This document shows positions 6,220 to 6,781 of a stretch of 6,781 nt of DNA, one piece after another. Position numbers and translations under genes: made by a program. Positions within the stretch are counted from its first letter, which is position 1; each line of letters begins with the position of its first letter. The DNA comes from an uncultured Methylobacillus sp. (GTDB taxonomy: Bacteria; Pseudomonadota; Gammaproteobacteria; Burkholderiales; Methylophilaceae). The notes below the pieces were generated by a model. The model ran no database searches, had not been told where the DNA came from, and worked only from the letters and a program-made list of their open reading frames with translations. The stretch is taken from contig CAMLME010000101.1 of assembly GCA_946481235.1 (NCBI GenBank), positions 1-6,781 on the forward strand, given 5' to 3'.

Positions 6220-6654
6220 ATGAAAACCGTACGGCAATTGCTGGACGCCAAAGGCAATTCCATCCTGTCGATTTCCTCCGATGCGACTGTCTACGACGCC
6301 TTGGTCATCATGGCCGAAAAACACGTCGGCGCGCTTCTTATCATGGACGCCGGGCATCTGGTCGGTATCTTTTCCGAGCGGGATTACGCTCGGAGCGTCG
6401 TGCTCAAGGGCAAATCGTCAAAAGATACGCCCATCAAGGAAGTCATGACGCCAGGCTCACTGCTGATTACCGTTGACCCCTGCCAAACCGTAGAGGAATG
6501 CCTCAACCTGGTGAGCGACAAGCGCATCCGGCACTTGCCGGTTCTTGAGGATGGCAAGGTCGTCGGCGTGCTTTCCATCGGCGACCTGGTCAAGGCCACC
6601 ATCGAATACCAGCAATTTCTCATCCAGCAACTGGAGAGTTACATCCATAGCTAA
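6220..6654 (+). CDS. Stand-alone tandem CBS-domain protein
   Basis: A 144-residue cytoplasmic protein made almost entirely of two CBS domains, which together form a Bateman module that typically binds adenine nucleotides such as AMP, ATP or S-adenosylmethionine. The first domain spans about residues 10-62 and ends with GHLVGIFSERDYARSVV. The second starts after IKEVMT, spans about 75-130, and ends with GKVVGVLSIGDLVKATI. A short amphipathic tail (EYQQFLIQQLESYIHS) could mediate dimerisation. No catalytic or DNA-binding domain is attached, so it probably senses a ligand and acts on a partner that the sequence does not identify. It is transcribed divergently from the DMT transporter across 158 bp. 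Small CBS-pair proteins of this type are common in betaproteobacteria and usually uncharacterised. Confidence 0.93.
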   Translation: MKTVRQLLDAKGNSILSISSDATVYDALVIMAEKHVGALLIMDAGHLVGIFSERDYARSVVLKGKSSKDTPIKEVMTPGSLLITVDPCQTVEECLNLVSDKRIRHLPVLEDGKVVGVLSIGDLVKATIEYQQFLIQQLESYIHS

Positions 6655-6781
6655 AGCTCAGCGCGGCGCGGCACTTCACAGCGGATCGGCGATGAAGCGA
6701 GCTCGCCCGCGAGCCAAACAGCTACTTAAATAAACCGTGCCAGCAACGCCCTTTCGGCCCTCCCTCCCGGCATTGGCATTC
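6655..6781. other. Non-coding tail of the window, nothing recognised
   Basis: These 127 bases after the CBS gene contain no open frame with a ribosome-binding site or familiar protein. A small hairpin, GCTCG-CCCG-CGAGC (6701-6714), is followed by CAAACAG rather than a T-run, so it is not a standard terminator. The region may hold the 3' end of the CBS transcript and the edge of the next unit. Confidence 0.5.

Noticed and set aside
6058..6357. A minus-strand open frame of 99 codons crossing the EamA/CBS intergenic region.
   Set aside because: It runs antisense into the well-supported CBS gene and across both candidate promoters, and shows no recognisable family or good ribosome-binding site.
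6701..6714. Hairpin GCTCG-CCCG-CGAGC after the CBS gene as a terminator.
   Set aside because: The stem is only 5 bp and is followed by CAAACAG instead of a T-run; it is too weak to call a terminator.

Overview
The window is a conserved proteobacterial housekeeping segment with mid-range GC by eye. It most likely comes from a betaproteobacterium. The gene order yebC-ruvC-ruvA-ruvB-ybgC-tolQ-tolR is shared by beta- and gammaproteobacteria. The beta assignment rests on the protein flavour and on an extended -10 promoter upstream of yebC, and it is an inference. I see no mobile element, rRNA, tRNA, CRISPR array or sign of recent transfer.

Layout: from base 1 to about 5081 all genes are on the minus strand and form one tightly packed operon, read right to left: yebC, ruvC, ruvA, an AI-2E/YdiK-type permease, ruvB, ybgC, tolQ and the first 28 codons of tolR. 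The longest gap between them is 4 nt; most neighbours overlap by 1 to 8 nt. A candidate extended -10 promoter lies about 40 nt upstream of yebC. Just upstream is a separate minus-strand DMT/EamA exporter (5144-6061), which ends in a GC-rich hairpin that has no T-tract. A 158-bp intergenic region then separates it from a divergently transcribed plus-strand gene for a small tandem-CBS protein (6220-6654). The last 127 bases hold no recognisable gene.

Function: RuvA and RuvB form the branch-migration motor at Holliday junctions and RuvC is the resolvase. YebC is a widespread factor linked to translation of difficult sequences and to transcriptional regulation. YbgC is the acyl-CoA thioesterase that usually opens the tol-pal cluster, and TolQ-TolR are the proton-driven inner-membrane motor of the Tol-Pal envelope system. 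The permease between ruvA and ruvB is a guest in an otherwise classical ruv cluster.

Two start-site points matter most. ruvA begins with TTG inside a TTGA overlap, behind a strong Shine-Dalgarno. ruvC has no ATG, GTG, TTG or CTG between an in-frame TAG (the yebC stop) and its first catalytic aspartate, so it must start at a non-canonical codon (ATC or ACG), be reached by read-through, or carry a point change. A gene caller limited to ATG/GTG/TTG would clip off its active site. I found no credible evidence of a wholly undescribed system here.
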